Assembly: GCF_011758745.1 (NCBI RefSeq)
Contig: NZ_JAANOV010000001.1
Coordinates: 3,906,001 to 3,970,000, forward strand
Source: Amycolatopsis granulosa
GTDB lineage: Bacteria > Actinomycetota > Actinomycetes > Mycobacteriales > Pseudonocardiaceae
Direction: 5' to 3'
Length of the DNA: 64,000 nt
In this document: positions 9,704 through 20,175 of the stretch, piece by piece
Layout: each line of letters starts with the position of its first letter
Numbering within the stretch: position 1 is the first letter of the stretch
Notes under the pieces: generated by a model
What the model was told of the DNA's origin: nothing
Databases searched by the model: none
Seen by the model: the letters and a program-made list of their open reading frames with translations, nothing else
Position numbers and translations under genes: made by a program

Positions 9704-10490
9704 GACCCGGCGGGTGCCGTGGGTTCTGTGGGTACCCGCGGCGCTCGCCCTGGCACTCGTCGTGCTGCCGGTGGCCGGTCTGCTGGTGCGGACCGACCTC
9801 CGTCGCGTTCCGGGGCTGATCGTCAGCGATGCGTCGCTGACCGCGCTGCGGCTGTCGCTGGAGACGGCGGCGGTGTCCACGCTCGCGTGCATCGTGCTCG
9901 GGGTGCCGCTGGCGGTGGTGCTGGCCCGCTCCGCCGTGCCCGGGATCCGGGTGCTGCGCGCCGTGGTGCTGCTCCCGCTGGTGCTGCCGCCGGTGGTGGG
10001 CGGGCTCGCGTTGCTGTACCTGCTCGGCCGCAAGGGCTTCCTCGGTTACCTGCTGGGCGTGACGGCCGGGGTGCAGGTCCCGTTCACCACCGCCGCGGTG
10101 ATCATCGCGCAGACCTTCGTCGCCATGCCGTTCCTCGTGGTGAGCCTGGAGGGCGCGCTGCGCGGCGGCGGGGACCGCTACGAACGGATCGCCGCGACCC
10201 TGGGGGCCCGTCCGTGGACGGTGTTCCGGCGGGTCACGCTGCCGCTGCTGCTGCCCGCGCTCGGGTCGGGCGCGGTGCTGAGCTTCGCCCGCGCTCTGGG
10301 CGAGTTCGGGGCGACGATCACCTTCGCCGGCAGCCTCGAGGGCGTCACCCGGACCCTGCCGCTCGCCGTCTACACCGAGGCGGAGGTCGATGTGGACAGT
10401 GCCGTCGCCCTGGCGTTGCTGCTGATCGTCGTCGCGATCGTGGTGATCGCGGTGGCCCGGCCGCGGGCGCTGGAGGGGACCGCCCGGTGA
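9690..10490 (+). CDS. modB: molybdate ABC transporter permease
   Basis: 266 residues with about six membrane helices. The permease coupling motif appears as YERIAATLGARPWTVFRRVT near residue 165, and ALGEFGATITFAG is characteristic of ModB/CysT-type permeases. TTG 9690 overlaps the modA end by 14 bases; a GTG at 9714 is the alternative start. Its stop overlaps the GTG of modC. Confidence 0.94.
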   Translation: MARRRTRRVPWVLWVPAALALALVVLPVAGLLVRTDLRRVPGLIVSDASLTALRLSLETAAVSTLACIVLGVPLAVVLARSAVPGIRVLRAVVLLPLVLPPVVGGLALLYLLGRKGFLGYLLGVTAGVQVPFTTAAVIIAQTFVAMPFLVVSLEGALRGGGDRYERIAATLGARPWTVFRRVTLPLLLPALGSGAVLSFARALGEFGATITFAGSLEGVTRTLPLAVYTEAEVDVDSAVALALLLIVVAIVVIAVARPRALEGTAR

Positions 10491-11563
10491 GCCTGCACGC
10501 CGAGATCGAACTGACCCGCGGCACCTTCCAGCTGTCCGTGGCCTTCGACGTGCCGGCGGGGAGCGTGCTGGCGGTCCTGGGCCCGAACGGGTCCGGCAAG
10601 TCCACCGTCCTGGGGTGCCTCGCCGGGCTGTTCCGGCCGGACCACGCCGTCATCACCCTCGGCGGCCGGGCGTTGCACGACCTGCCCGCGCACCACCGCG
10701 CCGTGGGCCTGCTGTCGCAGGACCCGCTGCTGTTCCCGCACCTGTCCGTTGTGGACAACGTGGCGTTCGCGCCCCGGTCGAAGGGCAAGGGGCGGGCGGA
10801 GTCGCGGGCGATCGCGCACCGGTGGCTGGCCGAGGTGGACGCGGCCGGGTTCGCCCGGCGCAGGCCGGCACAGCTGTCCGGCGGGCAGGCGCAGCGGGTG
10901 GCGGTGGCGCGGGCCCTGGCCGGCGATCCGGACCTGCTGCTGCTCGACGAGCCGCTGGCCGCGCTCGACGTCGACGCGGCCCCGGCGATCCGCGGGCTGC
11001 TGCGCCGGGTGCTGGCCGCCGGTCCGCGCCGCGCCACGGTCCTGGTCACGCACGATCCGCTGGACGCGCTGGCGCTGGCCGACCACGTCGTCGTGCTGGC
11101 CGGCGGACGAGTGGTCGAGCGCGGGCCGACCCGCGAGGTGCTGGCGGCGCCGCGCACCGCGTTCACCGCGCGGATCGCCGGGCTCAACCTCGTCCCCGGC
11201 ATCGCCGTCGACGACGGGTTGCGTACCGCGGACGGCGGTCTGGTGGCCGGCATCCGGTCACCCGGCGCGGTCACCGGCGAACCGGCCGTCGCGGTGTTCG
11301 AGCCGAGCGCGGTGTCCGTCTATCCCGCGGCGGACGGACATCCGGGCAGCCCGCGCAACACGATCGCGGCGGTGGTCGGGGCACTCGAACCACACGGCCC
11401 GGTGATCCGGGTCCGGGCGGCCGGGAGGGGCTGGGCGGACGGCCTGTCCGCGGACCTCACCCCGGCCGCGGTCGCCGACCTGCGGCTCGAGCCGGGCATG
11501 CCGGTCCGGCTCGCGATCAAGGCCACCGCGGTGACCGTGCACCCCGCTAGTCTTCAGGCATGA
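10487..11563 (+). CDS. modC: molybdate ABC transporter ATP-binding protein
   Basis: 358 residues. Walker A is GPNGSGKST near residue 32, the signature motif [15 protein letters not shown] near 128, Walker [13 protein letters not shown] near 148 and the switch histidine in VTHDP. A C-terminal Mop/TOBE-like domain (about 285-355, [14 protein letters not shown]) matches ModC. GTG start with GGAGGGG in front; its stop overlaps the next gene's ATG. Confidence 0.95.
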   Translation: MSLHAEIELTRGTFQLSVAFDVPAGSVLAVLGPNGSGKSTVLGCLAGLFRPDHAVITLGGRALHDLPAHHRAVGLLSQDPLLFPHLSVVDNVAFAPRSKGKGRAESRAIAHRWLAEVDAAGFARRRPAQLSGGQAQRVAVARALAGDPDLLLLDEPLAALDVDAAPAIRGLLRRVLAAGPRRATVLVTHDPLDALALADHVVVLAGGRVVERGPTREVLAAPRTAFTARIAGLNLVPGIAVDDGLRTADGGLVAGIRSPGAVTGEPAVAVFEPSAVSVYPAADGHPGSPRNTIAAVVGALEPHGPVIRVRAAGRGWADGLSADLTPAAVADLRLEPGMPVRLAIKATAVTVHPASLQA

Positions 11564-12360
11564 GCCGTTGGACGTATCTGACCGACATGGACGGCGTGCT
11601 GGTGCACGAGGAGCACCTGGTGCCCGGCGCCGACGAGTTCCTCGCCGAACTGCGCGCCAACGACACCCCGTTCCTGGTGCTGACCAACAACTCCATCTAC
11701 ACCCCGCGTGACCTGCGGGCCCGGTTGCTGCGCACCGGCCTGGACGTGCCCGAGGAACGCATCTGGACCTCCGCGCTGGCGACCGCGAAGTTCCTGGACA
11801 GCCAGCGGCCCGGCGGATCGGCGTTCGTCATCGGCGAGGCCGGGCTGACCACCGCGCTGCACGAGGCCGGGTACGTGCTCACCGACCGCGACCCGGACTA
11901 CGTGGTGCTCGGGGAGACCCGCACCTACAGCTTCACCGCGATCACCCGCGCCATCCGGCTCATCGAGGCGGGGGCGAAGTTCATCGCGACCAACCCGGAC
12001 GCCACCGGCCCGAGCCTGGAGGGCAGCCTGCCTGCCACCGGCTCGATCGCCGCGCTCATCGAGCGCGCCACCGGGCGGCAGCCCTACTTCGTGGGCAAGC
12101 CGAACCCGCTGATGATGCGCTCGGCGCTGCGCAGCCTCGGCGCGCACTCCGAAGGCACCATCATGATCGGCGACCGGATGGACACCGACGTGCACTCGGG
12201 CATCGAGGCCGGGCTGCAGACGGTCCTGGTCCTCACCGGCATTTCCACGAAGGAGTCGGCCGAGCGCTACCCGTACCGGCCCACGCTGGTGATCGACTCG
12301 ATCGCGGACCTCGTCGGCCGTACGCAGGACCCGTTCGGGGACGGGGCGGTGCAGAGCTGA
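11560..12360 (+). CDS. HAD-IIA (NagD-like) phosphatase
   Basis: 266 residues with HAD motif I as [11 protein letters not shown], motif II as LTNNS, the lysine motif in VGKPNPLMM and motif III as [16 protein letters not shown]. The large C2 cap between motifs II and III is typical of NagD-type sugar- or nucleotide-phosphatases. ATG overlaps the modC stop, so it may be cotranscribed with the mod operon, though a functional link is not obvious. Substrate unknown. Confidence 0.9.
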   Translation: MSRWTYLTDMDGVLVHEEHLVPGADEFLAELRANDTPFLVLTNNSIYTPRDLRARLLRTGLDVPEERIWTSALATAKFLDSQRPGGSAFVIGEAGLTTALHEAGYVLTDRDPDYVVLGETRTYSFTAITRAIRLIEAGAKFIATNPDATGPSLEGSLPATGSIAALIERATGRQPYFVGKPNPLMMRSALRSLGAHSEGTIMIGDRMDTDVHSGIEAGLQTVLVLTGISTKESAERYPYRPTLVIDSIADLVGRTQDPFGDGAVQS

Positions 12361-12388
12361 CCTGCGGCAACCGCCTATCGTCGGAGGG

Positions 12389-13207
12389 ATGAGCGACCAT
12401 CAGCGTCCCGATGCCCGCACCTACGTCGTCGGCGACGTGCACGGGCACCGGGACGAGCTGGCGGCCGCGCTGTGCCGGGCCGGGCTGGCCGACGAGGCCG
12501 GGAACTGGTCCGGCGGCGAGGCGCACCTGTGGTTCCTCGGTGACTTCGTGGACCGGGGCCCGGACGGGATCGGCGTCATCGAACTGGTGATGCGGCTGCA
12601 CGAGCAGGCCGCGGAGGCGGGCGGGTCCGCGCAGCCGCTGCTCGGCAACCACGAGATCCTCCTGCTGGGCATGCACCGGTTCGGCGACACCGAGGTGCCC
12701 TCCGATTTCGGGCCGCGCAGCTTCGCCCGCAGCTGGGAGATCAACGGTGGGCAGCTGTCCGATCAGGACGCGCTGACCGCGGAGCACGTGGAGTGGCTGA
12801 GCAGCCGGCCGTTGATCGCGCACGCGGCCAACCACCTCCTGATGCACTCGGACACCGTCGAGTACCTCGACTGGGGCGATGACGCCGAGGACATCAACAC
12901 CACCGTGCGGGAGATCCTCGACGGCGACGACCTGGTCGAGTGGTGGGAGGTGTGGCGCCGCATGACGACCCGCTACGCCTTCCGCGGCCCGCACGGCCCG
13001 GACATCGCGGACTACGTGCTGGAGCAGCTGGGCGGCGAGCGGATCGTGCACGGGCACAGCGTGATCGCCGACCAGCTGGGCATCCACCCCACGCAGATCG
13101 AGGCGCCCTACCTCTACGCCGGGGGCAAGGTGCTGGGCATCGACGGCGGGCTGTTCGTCGGCGGCCCGTGCCTCGTCGTGCCGCTGCCGTGGAAACCGGG
13201 AGACTGA
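12389..13207 (+). CDS. metallophosphoesterase (calcineurin-like)
   Basis: 272 residues with the complete dimetal motif series: VVGDVHGHRDEL near residue 14, FLGDFVDRGPDG near 51, LLGNHEILL near 90 and VHGHSV near 220. The arrangement resembles bacterial serine/threonine protein phosphatases and diadenosine tetraphosphatases. Start ATG 12389, 28 bases after the HAD gene. Substrate cannot be deduced. Confidence 0.88.
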   Translation: MSDHQRPDARTYVVGDVHGHRDELAAALCRAGLADEAGNWSGGEAHLWFLGDFVDRGPDGIGVIELVMRLHEQAAEAGGSAQPLLGNHEILLLGMHRFGDTEVPSDFGPRSFARSWEINGGQLSDQDALTAEHVEWLSSRPLIAHAANHLLMHSDTVEYLDWGDDAEDINTTVREILDGDDLVEWWEVWRRMTTRYAFRGPHGPDIADYVLEQLGGERIVHGHSVIADQLGIHPTQIEAPYLYAGGKVLGIDGGLFVGGPCLVVPLPWKPGD

Positions 13208-13244
13208 TCCCCGCCGGCCGGGGCAGGCCAGGACGAGGCTCGCC

Positions 13245-14402
13245 CTACCCCCGTACCCGCACCCGCTGGTCGCTGCGCAGCATCGCCACCGCGAGACCCA
13301 GCCCGGCCACGGTGACCACGGCGGCGGCGGGGTACAGGGCGCTGATGCCGCTGCCGTTGATCAGCTGCCCGCCCAGCCAGCCGCCGAACGCGGCGGCGAG
13401 CTGGAAGCCGGACGCGTTGACCGCGACGGCCAGGGTCGGTGCGGCGCCCGCCGCGGTGAGCACCCGCGTCTGCATGCCGGGGACGATCGCGAACGCCAGC
13501 CCGCCCAGGACGAACACCAGGACCGCCACCACCACGCGGTTGTCCCCGGCGGCCCACAGCAGCGCCAGCGTGCCGACCAGCGCGGCCAGCATCCAGGCGA
13601 GCGACGGCATCAGGGCGCGGTCGGCCAGCCGTCCGCCGACCAGGTTGCCGATCACCGCACCGGCGCCGTACACCAGCAGCAGCACCGGCACGGCGTCCAC
13701 GCTGAACCCGGCCACGTCGGTGAGCAGCGGCACGATGTAGGTGAAGACCGTGACCACGCCGAGGTTGCCGAGCGCGGTCAGCGCGATACCGCGCCACACC
13801 TCGCGGTCGGCGAGCACCCGCAGTTCACCGAAGACGGACGCGTCGGAGCCCGGGAACGCGGGCACGAACCGCAGCACCAGCAGCAGCGCGAGGAAGGTGA
13901 TCGCGGCGACCGCCACGAACGTCGCCCGCCAGCCGAAGTGGTGGCCGACGAACGTGCCCAGCGGCGTGCCCAGGATGATGCCGAGGTTCAGGCCCAGCGC
14001 GACCTTGGCGATCATCGCGGCCTGCTTGCCTTCCGGCGCGCTCGCCGCGGTGATCGAGATCGCCAGCGCGAAGAACGTCGCGACGATCAGGCCCGCGACG
14101 AACCGCGCCAGGAGCAGGACGGCGTAGCCGGGCGCCACCGCCGACCCGAGGTTCGCGACGACGGAGACCGCGACGAGCCCGGTGATCAGCGGTTTCCGGC
14201 CCACACGGGCGGTCAGCGGGGTGATCACCGGGCCACCGATGATCATGCCGGCGGCGTAGGCGGTGACCAGCAGGCCGGCCGAGGGCACGGACACCGACAG
14301 GTCCGCCGCGACGTCCGGAACGAGCCCGGCGATCACGAACTCGCCGGTGGTGAGCCCGAAGACCACGAGCATCAACGAGAAGACGGGTAACGGCACGACC
14401 AC
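13245..14402 (-). CDS. MFS transporter (drug efflux type)
   Basis: 385 residues with about 12 hydrophobic helices. The motif between TM2 and TM3 is TPLTARVGRKPLITGLVA, and ALAISITAASAPEGKQA resembles the CmlR/Cmx and AraJ-type exporters. GTG start at 14402. It is divergent from a MarR gene with a 73-base gap holding a palindrome, the classic arrangement in which the MarR protein represses an efflux pump. Substrate unknown. Confidence 0.88.
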   Translation of the reverse strand: MVVPLPVFSLMLVVFGLTTGEFVIAGLVPDVAADLSVSVPSAGLLVTAYAAGMIIGGPVITPLTARVGRKPLITGLVAVSVVANLGSAVAPGYAVLLLARFVAGLIVATFFALAISITAASAPEGKQAAMIAKVALGLNLGIILGTPLGTFVGHHFGWRATFVAVAAITFLALLLVLRFVPAFPGSDASVFGELRVLADREVWRGIALTALGNLGVVTVFTYIVPLLTDVAGFSVDAVPVLLLVYGAGAVIGNLVGGRLADRALMPSLAWMLAALVGTLALLWAAGDNRVVVAVLVFVLGGLAFAIVPGMQTRVLTAAGAAPTLAVAVNASGFQLAAAFGGWLGGQLINGSGISALYPAAAVVTVAGLGLAVAMLRSDQRVRVRG

Positions 14403-14409
14403 TCCCAGA

Positions 14410-14434
14410 AGTTCGAGCTGTAATGATTCGAACT
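14410..14434. promoter_or_regulatory. palindromic operator between MFS and MarR genes
   Basis: AGTTCGA at 14410-14416 and TCGAACT at 14428-14434 are perfect inverted arms separated by 11 bases, 8 bases ahead of the MFS start and about 40 ahead of the MarR start. It is the likely binding site of the MarR protein encoded at 14476. Confidence 0.6.
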
Positions 14435-14475
14435 AGAACTATCACAACTCGGACCATCCCGCTAGACTCGGGGGC

Positions 14476-14892
14476 ATGGTGGACGTCGAACTCGACCGCG
14501 ATGTGTGCAAGCTGGTGCACGAGTTCGCCCGGCGCCTCGACGGGCAGGTCCGCCGGATCGGCGAGGAGGTCGGGCTGACCCCGGCGCAGGTCGTCGCGCT
14601 GCGCGAGCTGTCCGAGCCGATCACCGCGCGCGAGCTGGCGAACCGGATGTCGTGCGAGGCGTCGAACGCGACCTTCGTGATCGACCGGCTGGAGGATCAG
14701 GGCCTGGTGAACCGGCGGCCGCACCCGACCGACCGGCGCGCGAAGGAGATCGTGCTGACCGAAGCCGGGCAGACGGCGCGGGACACGGTGCTCGACCGTC
14801 TCAACCGGACCTCGCCGATGGTCTCACTGGACCCCGCCCAGCAGGAGTCGCTGGTCGAGTTGTTGCAGGCGCTGGTGGGTCAGGGCCGGTAG
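14476..14892 (+). CDS. MarR family transcriptional regulator
   Basis: 138 residues. The helix-turn-helix is [20 protein letters not shown] and the wing is [20 protein letters not shown], standard for MarR. It probably represses the divergent efflux gene through the palindrome at 14410-14434. Its 3' end overlaps the convergent YccF gene by 13 bases. Confidence 0.88.
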   Translation: MVDVELDRDVCKLVHEFARRLDGQVRRIGEEVGLTPAQVVALRELSEPITARELANRMSCEASNATFVIDRLEDQGLVNRRPHPTDRRAKEIVLTEAGQTARDTVLDRLNRTSPMVSLDPAQQESLVELLQALVGQGR

Positions 14893-15281
14893 TAGGCGCC
14901 CGCGCCACGGCCGGCGGGCACGATCACCTTGCCGAGCGGCATCAGCGAGACCGGGATGAGCTTGAAGTTCGCCAGCCCGAGCGGGATCCCGACGATCGTG
15001 ACGCACAGCGCGATCCCGGTGACCACGTGCGCGATCGCCAGCCAGAACCCGGCGAACACGATCCAGATGACGTTGCCGATCAGCGAGCCGACGCCGGCGT
15101 CGCGGCGGTCGACGATCGTGCGGCCGAACGGCCACAGCGCGTAGTTCGCGATGCGGAACGACGCGATGCCGAACGGGATCGTGACGATCAGGACGCAGCA
15201 GATGATCCCGGCCGCCAGGTAGGCGAGGGCCATCCAGAAGCCGGCCAGCACCAGCCAGATCAGGTTCAGGATGAGACGCAT
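14880..15281 (-). CDS. YccF domain inner-membrane protein
   Basis: 133 residues made of two repeated membrane blocks: [20 protein letters not shown] with [20 protein letters not shown], and [20 protein letters not shown] with [20 protein letters not shown], the internal duplication typical of YccF (DUF307). Role unknown. It is coupled to the upstream PhzF gene by a TGATG overlap. In mycobacteria a similar protein (Rv0870c) lies next to moaA. Confidence 0.9.
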   Translation of the reverse strand: MRLILNLIWLVLAGFWMALAYLAAGIICCVLIVTIPFGIASFRIANYALWPFGRTIVDRRDAGVGSLIGNVIWIVFAGFWLAIAHVVTGIALCVTIVGIPLGLANFKLIPVSLMPLGKVIVPAGRGAGAYYRP

Positions 15282-16042
15282 CAGACGTGCAACTCCCCGC
15301 TCAGCACGGTGACGGCCTGCCCGGACAGCGTCACCCGGTCCCCGTCGAGCCGGACGCGCACGATCCCGCCGCGCTCCGACGCCTGCTCGCCGACCAGCTC
15401 GTCCCGCCCGAGCTTGCCCGCCCAGTGCGGCGCCAGCAGGCAGTGCGCCGAGCCGGTCACCGGGTCCTCCGGGACGCCGACGGCCGGGCCGAAGACGCGG
15501 CTGACGAAGTCGACGTCGTCCCGGTCACCGGCTGCGGTGACGATCAGGCAGCGCGCATCCCAGCCCGCCACCACGTCGAGTTCCGGCTTCAGACCGCGCA
15601 CTTCCGCCGCGTCGGCGACCTCGACCAGGATGTCCCACTTGCCACGCGCGACGCTCGTGACCGTCACACCGGGCAGGGCGCCCAGGACGTCGTCCGCGGC
15701 CGGCCGTGGCGGGTCGTGCGGGAAGTCCATGCTGACCCAGCCGCCGTCGGCGCGGGTGCGCAGCTCGCCGCTGCGCGTGGTGAACACCTGCTCGCCGCCC
15801 AGCACGTGCCCGGTGGCCAGCGTCGCGTGCCCGCACAGGTCCACCTCGACCGTGGGCGTGAACCAGCGCAGCCGCTTCGGGCCGTCGCCGGACACCTCCA
15901 CGAACGCCGTCTCCGAATGCCGCAGCTCGGCGGCCACCGACTGCATCCACGCGGTCTCCGCCGGTGCGTCGAGCAGCACCACCCCGGCTGGATTCCCGGC
16001 GAACGGGGTGCTGGTGAACGCGTCGACGATGGAGATCCGCAT
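15281..16042 (-). CDS. PhzF family isomerase/epimerase
   Basis: 253 residues from ATG 16042 ([20 protein letters not shown]). Family marks are [13 protein letters not shown], the catalytic glutamate in [11 protein letters not shown] and [13 protein letters not shown]. The DapF-like fold acts on small carboxylic metabolites; there is no phenazine pathway nearby, so the real substrate is unknown. An upstream extension of 29 codons is open but lacks family similarity. Operon with YccF. Confidence 0.9.
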   Translation of the reverse strand: MRISIVDAFTSTPFAGNPAGVVLLDAPAETAWMQSVAAELRHSETAFVEVSGDGPKRLRWFTPTVEVDLCGHATLATGHVLGGEQVFTTRSGELRTRADGGWVSMDFPHDPPRPAADDVLGALPGVTVTSVARGKWDILVEVADAAEVRGLKPELDVVAGWDARCLIVTAAGDRDDVDFVSRVFGPAVGVPEDPVTGSAHCLLAPHWAGKLGRDELVGEQASERGGIVRVRLDGDRVTLSGQAVTVLSGELHV

Positions 16043-16127
16043 GGCACCCACTCTAGGGGGTATCCGGGCGGCGAAGGGATTTCTAGACTCGGTAACGGTC
16101 AGTGTGGACCGGGTCCGAGGAGGCGTC

Positions 16128-17738
16128 ATGCCAGCCGTGCCGAGTTATGCGTCGGGGATCTCCGAGGTGCCGCTGCTCGGAGACACCATCGGTGACAACT
16201 TCGATCGCACCGTGGCCGCGTTCGGTGAGCGGGACGCGCTGGTCGAGTGCGCGTCGGGCCGGCGGTGGACCTACCGGGAGCTGGCGGCCGAGGTGGACGC
16301 CCTGGCCGCCGCCCTCGCGGGGCGGGGGATCGGCAAGGGCGATCGCGTCGGGATCTGGTCGCCGAACTGCGCGGAGTGGACGTTCCTGCAGTACGCCACG
16401 GCGAAGATCGGCGCGATCCTGGTCAACATCAACCCCGCGTACCGCTCCCACGAGCTGGAGTTCGTGCTGAACCAGTCCGGGGTGCGGACGCTGGTCGCGG
16501 CGCAGTCGTTCAAGACCTCCGACTACGCCGCCATGATCGAGGAGGTCCGGCCGCGCTGCGCCGGGCTGGAACAGGTCGTGCTGCTGGGCTCGGACGAGTG
16601 GTCGGAGCTGCTGGAGTCCGGCCGGGGCAAGCCGCTGCCGGAGGTGGGGCTGTCCGCGGACGACCCGATCAACATCCAGTACACCTCCGGGACGACGGGC
16701 TTCCCGAAGGGCGCGACCCTGTCCCACCACAACATCCTCAACAACGGCTTCTTCGTCGGCGAGCTCTGCCACTACACGGAGGCGGACCGGATCTGCCTCC
16801 CGGTGCCCTTCTACCACTGTTTCGGCATGGTGATGGGCAACCTGGCGGCGACCTCGCACGGTTCGTGCATGGTGATCCCGGCCCCCTCGTTCGAGCCGAA
16901 GGCCACGCTCCAGGCGGTCGAGTCGGAGCGGTGCACGTCGCTGTACGGCGTGCCCACGATGTTCATCGCCGAACTCGCCGAACCGGGCTTCGAGGACTAC
17001 GACCTGTCGTCGCTGCGAACCGGCATCATGGCCGGCTCGCCCTGCCCGGTCGAGGTGATGAAGCAGGTCATCGAGCGGATGGGCATGACCGAGGTGTCCA
17101 TCTGCTACGGCATGACCGAGACCTCCCCGGTCTCCACGCAGACGAGGTCGGACGACTCGATCGAGCGCCGGGTGTCCACCGTCGGCCGGGTCGGGCCGCA
17201 CCTGGAGGTGAAGATCGTCGACCCGGAGACCGGGCTGACCGTGCCGCGTGGCGAGCCGGGTGAGCTGTGCACCCGGGGCTATTCGGTGATGCTCGGGTAC
17301 TGGGACCAGCCGGACAAGACCGCCGAGGTGATCGACCAGGGGCGTTGGATGCACACCGGCGACCTGGGCGTGATGGACGACGAGGGCTACGTCCGGATCA
17401 CCGGCCGGATCAAGGACATGGTCATCCGCGGCGGCGAGAACATCTACCCGCGGGAGATCGAGGAGTTCCTCTACACCCATCCGGATGTGCTGGACGCCCA
17501 GGTGATCGGCGTGCCGGACCAGCGGTACGGCGAGGAACTGATGGCGTGGGTCCGGATGCGCGAAGGAGCCGAGCCGCTCACGGCGGAGTCGCTGCGCGAG
17601 TTCTGCGCGGGCAAGCTCGCGCACTACAAGATCCCGAAGTACGTGCACATCGTGGACGAGTTCCCGATGACGGTGACCGGAAAGGTCCGCAAGGTCGAAA
17701 TGCGGGAACAGGCACTGAAGATCCTGGACCTGACGTGA
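16128..17738 (+). CDS. AMP-dependent acyl-CoA synthetase (FadD-type)
   Basis: 536 residues starting [20 protein letters not shown], with GAGG before the ATG. Adenylation motifs are [18 protein letters not shown] near 185, YGMTETSP near 328, the aspartate of [13 protein letters not shown] and [20 protein letters not shown] near 427; the catalytic C-terminal lysine is in MTVTGKVRK. It activates fatty or other carboxylic acids to CoA thioesters. It stands alone between two minus-strand genes. Confidence 0.93.
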   Translation: MPAVPSYASGISEVPLLGDTIGDNFDRTVAAFGERDALVECASGRRWTYRELAAEVDALAAALAGRGIGKGDRVGIWSPNCAEWTFLQYATAKIGAILVNINPAYRSHELEFVLNQSGVRTLVAAQSFKTSDYAAMIEEVRPRCAGLEQVVLLGSDEWSELLESGRGKPLPEVGLSADDPINIQYTSGTTGFPKGATLSHHNILNNGFFVGELCHYTEADRICLPVPFYHCFGMVMGNLAATSHGSCMVIPAPSFEPKATLQAVESERCTSLYGVPTMFIAELAEPGFEDYDLSSLRTGIMAGSPCPVEVMKQVIERMGMTEVSICYGMTETSPVSTQTRSDDSIERRVSTVGRVGPHLEVKIVDPETGLTVPRGEPGELCTRGYSVMLGYWDQPDKTAEVIDQGRWMHTGDLGVMDDEGYVRITGRIKDMVIRGGENIYPREIEEFLYTHPDVLDAQVIGVPDQRYGEELMAWVRMREGAEPLTAESLREFCAGKLAHYKIPKYVHIVDEFPMTVTGKVRKVEMREQALKILDLT

Positions 17739-17772
17739 ACCGGCCAACCGCCACGCGGTAACGCGGCGAGCA

Positions 17773-17807
17773 GCTGCCGGGTCCGGAGGCCGACCGCACC
17801 CGGCAGC
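17773..17807. terminator. hairpin between convergent acyl-CoA synthetase and R2lox genes
   Basis: GCTGCCGGGT (17773-17782) pairs perfectly with ACCCGGCAGC (17798-17807) across a 15-base loop. No T run follows, as is common for GC-rich actinomycete terminators; the convergent setting supports bidirectional termination. Confidence 0.55.
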
Positions 17808-17847
17808 GCGGCGCAACCGCCCCTGTGCCAGACCTTCCGGGGTGCGT

Positions 17848-18810
17848 CTACGGCACGACGTCGGCCAGGGCTTTCGCGTCCTCCTCGCCGAACGTGTCCT
17901 CCAGCTGTTCCGGTGAACGGTCCAGGTCGATCTGCGCCACCGGCACGCCGCGCGCCGACGCGATGGCGCCAAGGCGGCGTTGTGCGCGGTCGGTGGCGTA
18001 ACCGATGAACTCCTGCGGGTCGTTGCCGAACGGGTGCGATTCCCCGAACTGGTCCCGCACCCACTGGATCATTCCGAGCGCGTGCGGCAGCAGCTCGCCC
18101 ATCCGTTGCTGCACCGCGTCCCACAGCGAGTCGTCGGCGGCGATGTGCCGGCGGCAGGTGAACGTGCCCCACGCCATGTGGCGACGTTCGTCGTCGCTGA
18201 TGTGCTTCACCAGCTGTTGCATGCCGGGCAGGATGCCGCGTGTCACGCACAGCTTCTGCCAGGCGTAGTAGCCGGTCAGCGCCAGGCTGCCCTCGATCAC
18301 GTGGTTGTAGGTGACGCTCGCGCGGACCTGGTTGAGCGGGCTGGGGTCGCGTTCCAGCACGCTCAGCGACTCCGGCAGCTCCTCGTAGAACAGCTTGCGG
18401 TAGTGCGGGTTCTCACTGACGTACGACGTCAGGTCCTCGGTCAGGCCCACCGCGTCCATCCAGCGCCGGAACACCTCGGTGTGCTTGGCCTCCTCGAAGC
18501 AGAACTGCGTCAGGTACATCTCGTCACCGAACCGGCCCTCGGCCGCCATCGCCTGGAGGAACGGCTGGATGTCCTCGGTCACCGCCTCCTCGCCCGCGGC
18601 GAACTGCGTGCACAGGTAGGTCGCCGACCGGCGTTCCTCGTCGTTGAGGGTCCGCCAGTCCTCGGCGTCCTGGCTGAAGTCGATGTCGGCCGGGTTCCAG
18701 AACTTCCGGTTGCCCTTGACGAACAGCCGCAGCGGGAAGGAGTCCCAGTTCAGTCCGCCCCGGCGCAGCGAGGTGAACCCGGTGCGGCGTGCGGGAAGTG
18801 TTCCGGTCAT
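17848..18810 (-). CDS. R2-like ligand-binding oxidase (R2lox), Mn/Fe type
   Basis: 320 residues. All six metal ligands of the family are visible: Glu74, Glu107, His110, Glu173, Glu208 and His211 (motifs [32 protein letters not shown]), and so are the residues that form the ether cross-link, Val77 and Tyr168. This separates it from true ribonucleotide reductase R2 proteins, which it resembles in fold. Known members carry a Mn/Fe cofactor and bind a fatty-acid-like ligand; the physiological substrate is not established. Its start overlaps the stop of the TetR gene by four bases, as in M. tuberculosis where R2lox (Rv0233) follows a TetR gene. Confidence 0.94.
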   Translation of the reverse strand: MTGTLPARRTGFTSLRRGGLNWDSFPLRLFVKGNRKFWNPADIDFSQDAEDWRTLNDEERRSATYLCTQFAAGEEAVTEDIQPFLQAMAAEGRFGDEMYLTQFCFEEAKHTEVFRRWMDAVGLTEDLTSYVSENPHYRKLFYEELPESLSVLERDPSPLNQVRASVTYNHVIEGSLALTGYYAWQKLCVTRGILPGMQQLVKHISDDERRHMAWGTFTCRRHIAADDSLWDAVQQRMGELLPHALGMIQWVRDQFGESHPFGNDPQEFIGYATDRAQRRLGAIASARGVPVAQIDLDRSPEQLEDTFGEEDAKALADVVP

Positions 18811-19424
18811 CGCTGCTCACACTCCATTGTGGACGCGTAGTGGGTGATGGCGGGTGCGATCGCGGCGCAGATCAGGTCCGCGGCCTCGGCCGCGGAATGG
18901 GTCGGCAGCACCAGGTGGCTCAACGCCAGCCGGACCACGGTCTCCGCGAGGAGCGTCGCGGACCGGGCGCTGAGGGTGGGCAGGAATTCGCGGTAGTGCA
19001 CCGCCGCGGTCTCCGTCGCCGCCGACAGCACGGGTTCACCCCTGGTGGTGAGCAGCGGCAGCAGGTCCTCACCCTGCGGAGTGCCCAGTGCCGAGGCGAC
19101 CAGCCGGTTCTCCCGGCCGTGCTCGATCGTGTAGGTGAGCGAATCTCGGATGCCGGTCAGCAGATCGGGTGCGGTGGCGAACCGCTGGTGGATGCCGTCC
19201 AGGAACTCGCCCGTGGTGCGCAGGACCACGGCCTGCACGAGCGCGTTCTTGTTGCCGAACTCGTTGTAGACGGTCTGCCGGCTGACCCCGGCCGCCGCGG
19301 CGACGTCCGCCATGCGCAGGGCCGCGTAGCCCCGGGCCGCCAGGATGTCGGCCGCCGCGTCGATCAGGGTCTCCCGCAGCGAGGTCCGGGTGCGCGCGGT
19401 GAACGAGCCGGTGATCTCAGTCAC
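18807..19424 (-). CDS. TetR family regulator of the R2lox operon
   Basis: 205 residues. The N-terminal helix-turn-helix is [20 protein letters not shown] followed by [10 protein letters not shown], a standard TetR layout; the C-terminal domain binds an unknown ligand. It is the first gene of a two-gene operon with R2lox (overlap ATGA) and a palindromic site lies 9 bases in front of its start, indicating autoregulation. Confidence 0.9.
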   Translation of the reverse strand: MTEITGSFTARTRTSLRETLIDAAADILAARGYAALRMADVAAAAGVSRQTVYNEFGNKNALVQAVVLRTTGEFLDGIHQRFATAPDLLTGIRDSLTYTIEHGRENRLVASALGTPQGEDLLPLLTTRGEPVLSAATETAAVHYREFLPTLSARSATLLAETVVRLALSHLVLPTHSAAEAADLICAAIAPAITHYASTMECEQR

Positions 19425-19432
19425 ACGCTCAG

Positions 19433-19459
19433 CTTGACATAGGTGTTCAGGATGTCAAG
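19433..19459. promoter_or_regulatory. TetR operator with -35-like arms
   Basis: CTTGACAT at 19433-19440 and ATGTCAAG at 19452-19459 are perfect 8-bp inverted arms separated by 11 bases. Both arms contain TTGACA, the -35 consensus, so binding would cover a promoter for the TetR-R2lox operon and perhaps the divergent HAD gene. Confidence 0.6.
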
Positions 19460-19494
19460 AAGGTTGACCCGATCGGCGCCACTGTAAAGACGAG

Positions 19495-20175
19495 ATGAGA
19501 CGGCTTCGGGAACTGTCGGTGGGTCCGGCTACCGTGGCTGTCGTGGGGATCGTCGTCGGATTCGACCTGGACATGACGCTCATCGACCCGCGGCCGGGCA
19601 TGGTCGCGGTGATGAACGCGCTCGGCGCGGAGGCCGGCCTGCCGCTGGACGGTGAGCACTTCGCCGCCAACCTCGGCCCGCCGCTGGACCACGTGCTGCG
19701 CGAGTTCGGCGCGCCCGAGGACCGGATCGGCGGCCTGGTCGACCGGTTCCGCCAGCTGTACCCGGAGATCGTGATCCCCGGGACGGTCGCCCTGCCAGGC
19801 GCCCACGAGGCGCTGGCCGCGGTGCACGAGGCGGGCGGCCGCACGGTCGTGGTCACCGGCAAGTACGGCCCGAACGCGGCGCTGCACGTCAAGGCGCTCG
19901 GCCTGGCCGTCGACGTGCTGGTGGGAGAGCTGTGGTCGGACGGCAAGGCGGTCGCCCTGCGCGAGCACGGCGCGTCGATCTACGCGGGTGACCACCTGGG
20001 CGACGTGCGGGGCGCACTCGCCGCCGGCGCGGTGCCGGTCGGGGTGACGACGGGCCCGTGCAGCCGGGACGCGCTGCTCGAGGCCGGGGCCGAGGTGGTG
20101 TTCGAGAGCCTGGCGGAATTTCCCGGCTGGCTCAGCCGGCAGCCGCTCGACGGTGCTCGCGCACCAGTGAGATGA
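19495..20175 (+). CDS. HAD family hydrolase (phosphoglycolate phosphatase-like)
   Basis: 226 residues if the ATG at 19495 is used; a GTG at 19543 just before GIVVGFDLDMTLIDPRPG would remove 16 residues lacking similarity. Motif I is DLDMTLID, motif II VVVTGKYG and motif III YAGDHLGDVRGA, with a small alpha-helical cap between. The usual substrates are small phosphate esters. Its 3' end overlaps the convergent small membrane protein gene by 44 bases. Confidence 0.85.
   Translation: MRRLRELSVGPATVAVVGIVVGFDLDMTLIDPRPGMVAVMNALGAEAGLPLDGEHFAANLGPPLDHVLREFGAPEDRIGGLVDRFRQLYPEIVIPGTVALPGAHEALAAVHEAGGRTVVVTGKYGPNAALHVKALGLAVDVLVGELWSDGKAVALREHGASIYAGDHLGDVRGALAAGAVPVGVTTGPCSRDALLEAGAEVVFESLAEFPGWLSRQPLDGARAPVR

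Noticed and set aside
14505-16127. Open frame running from the MarR gene through YccF and PhzF into the acyl-CoA synthetase
   Set aside because: Only the part from 16128 matches a protein family; the rest is a GC-rich shadow of genes on the other strand and frame.
16128-19424. Secondary-metabolite cluster around PhzF, acyl-CoA synthetase and R2lox
   Set aside because: Genes are on different strands with separate promoters and no core biosynthetic enzyme is present.
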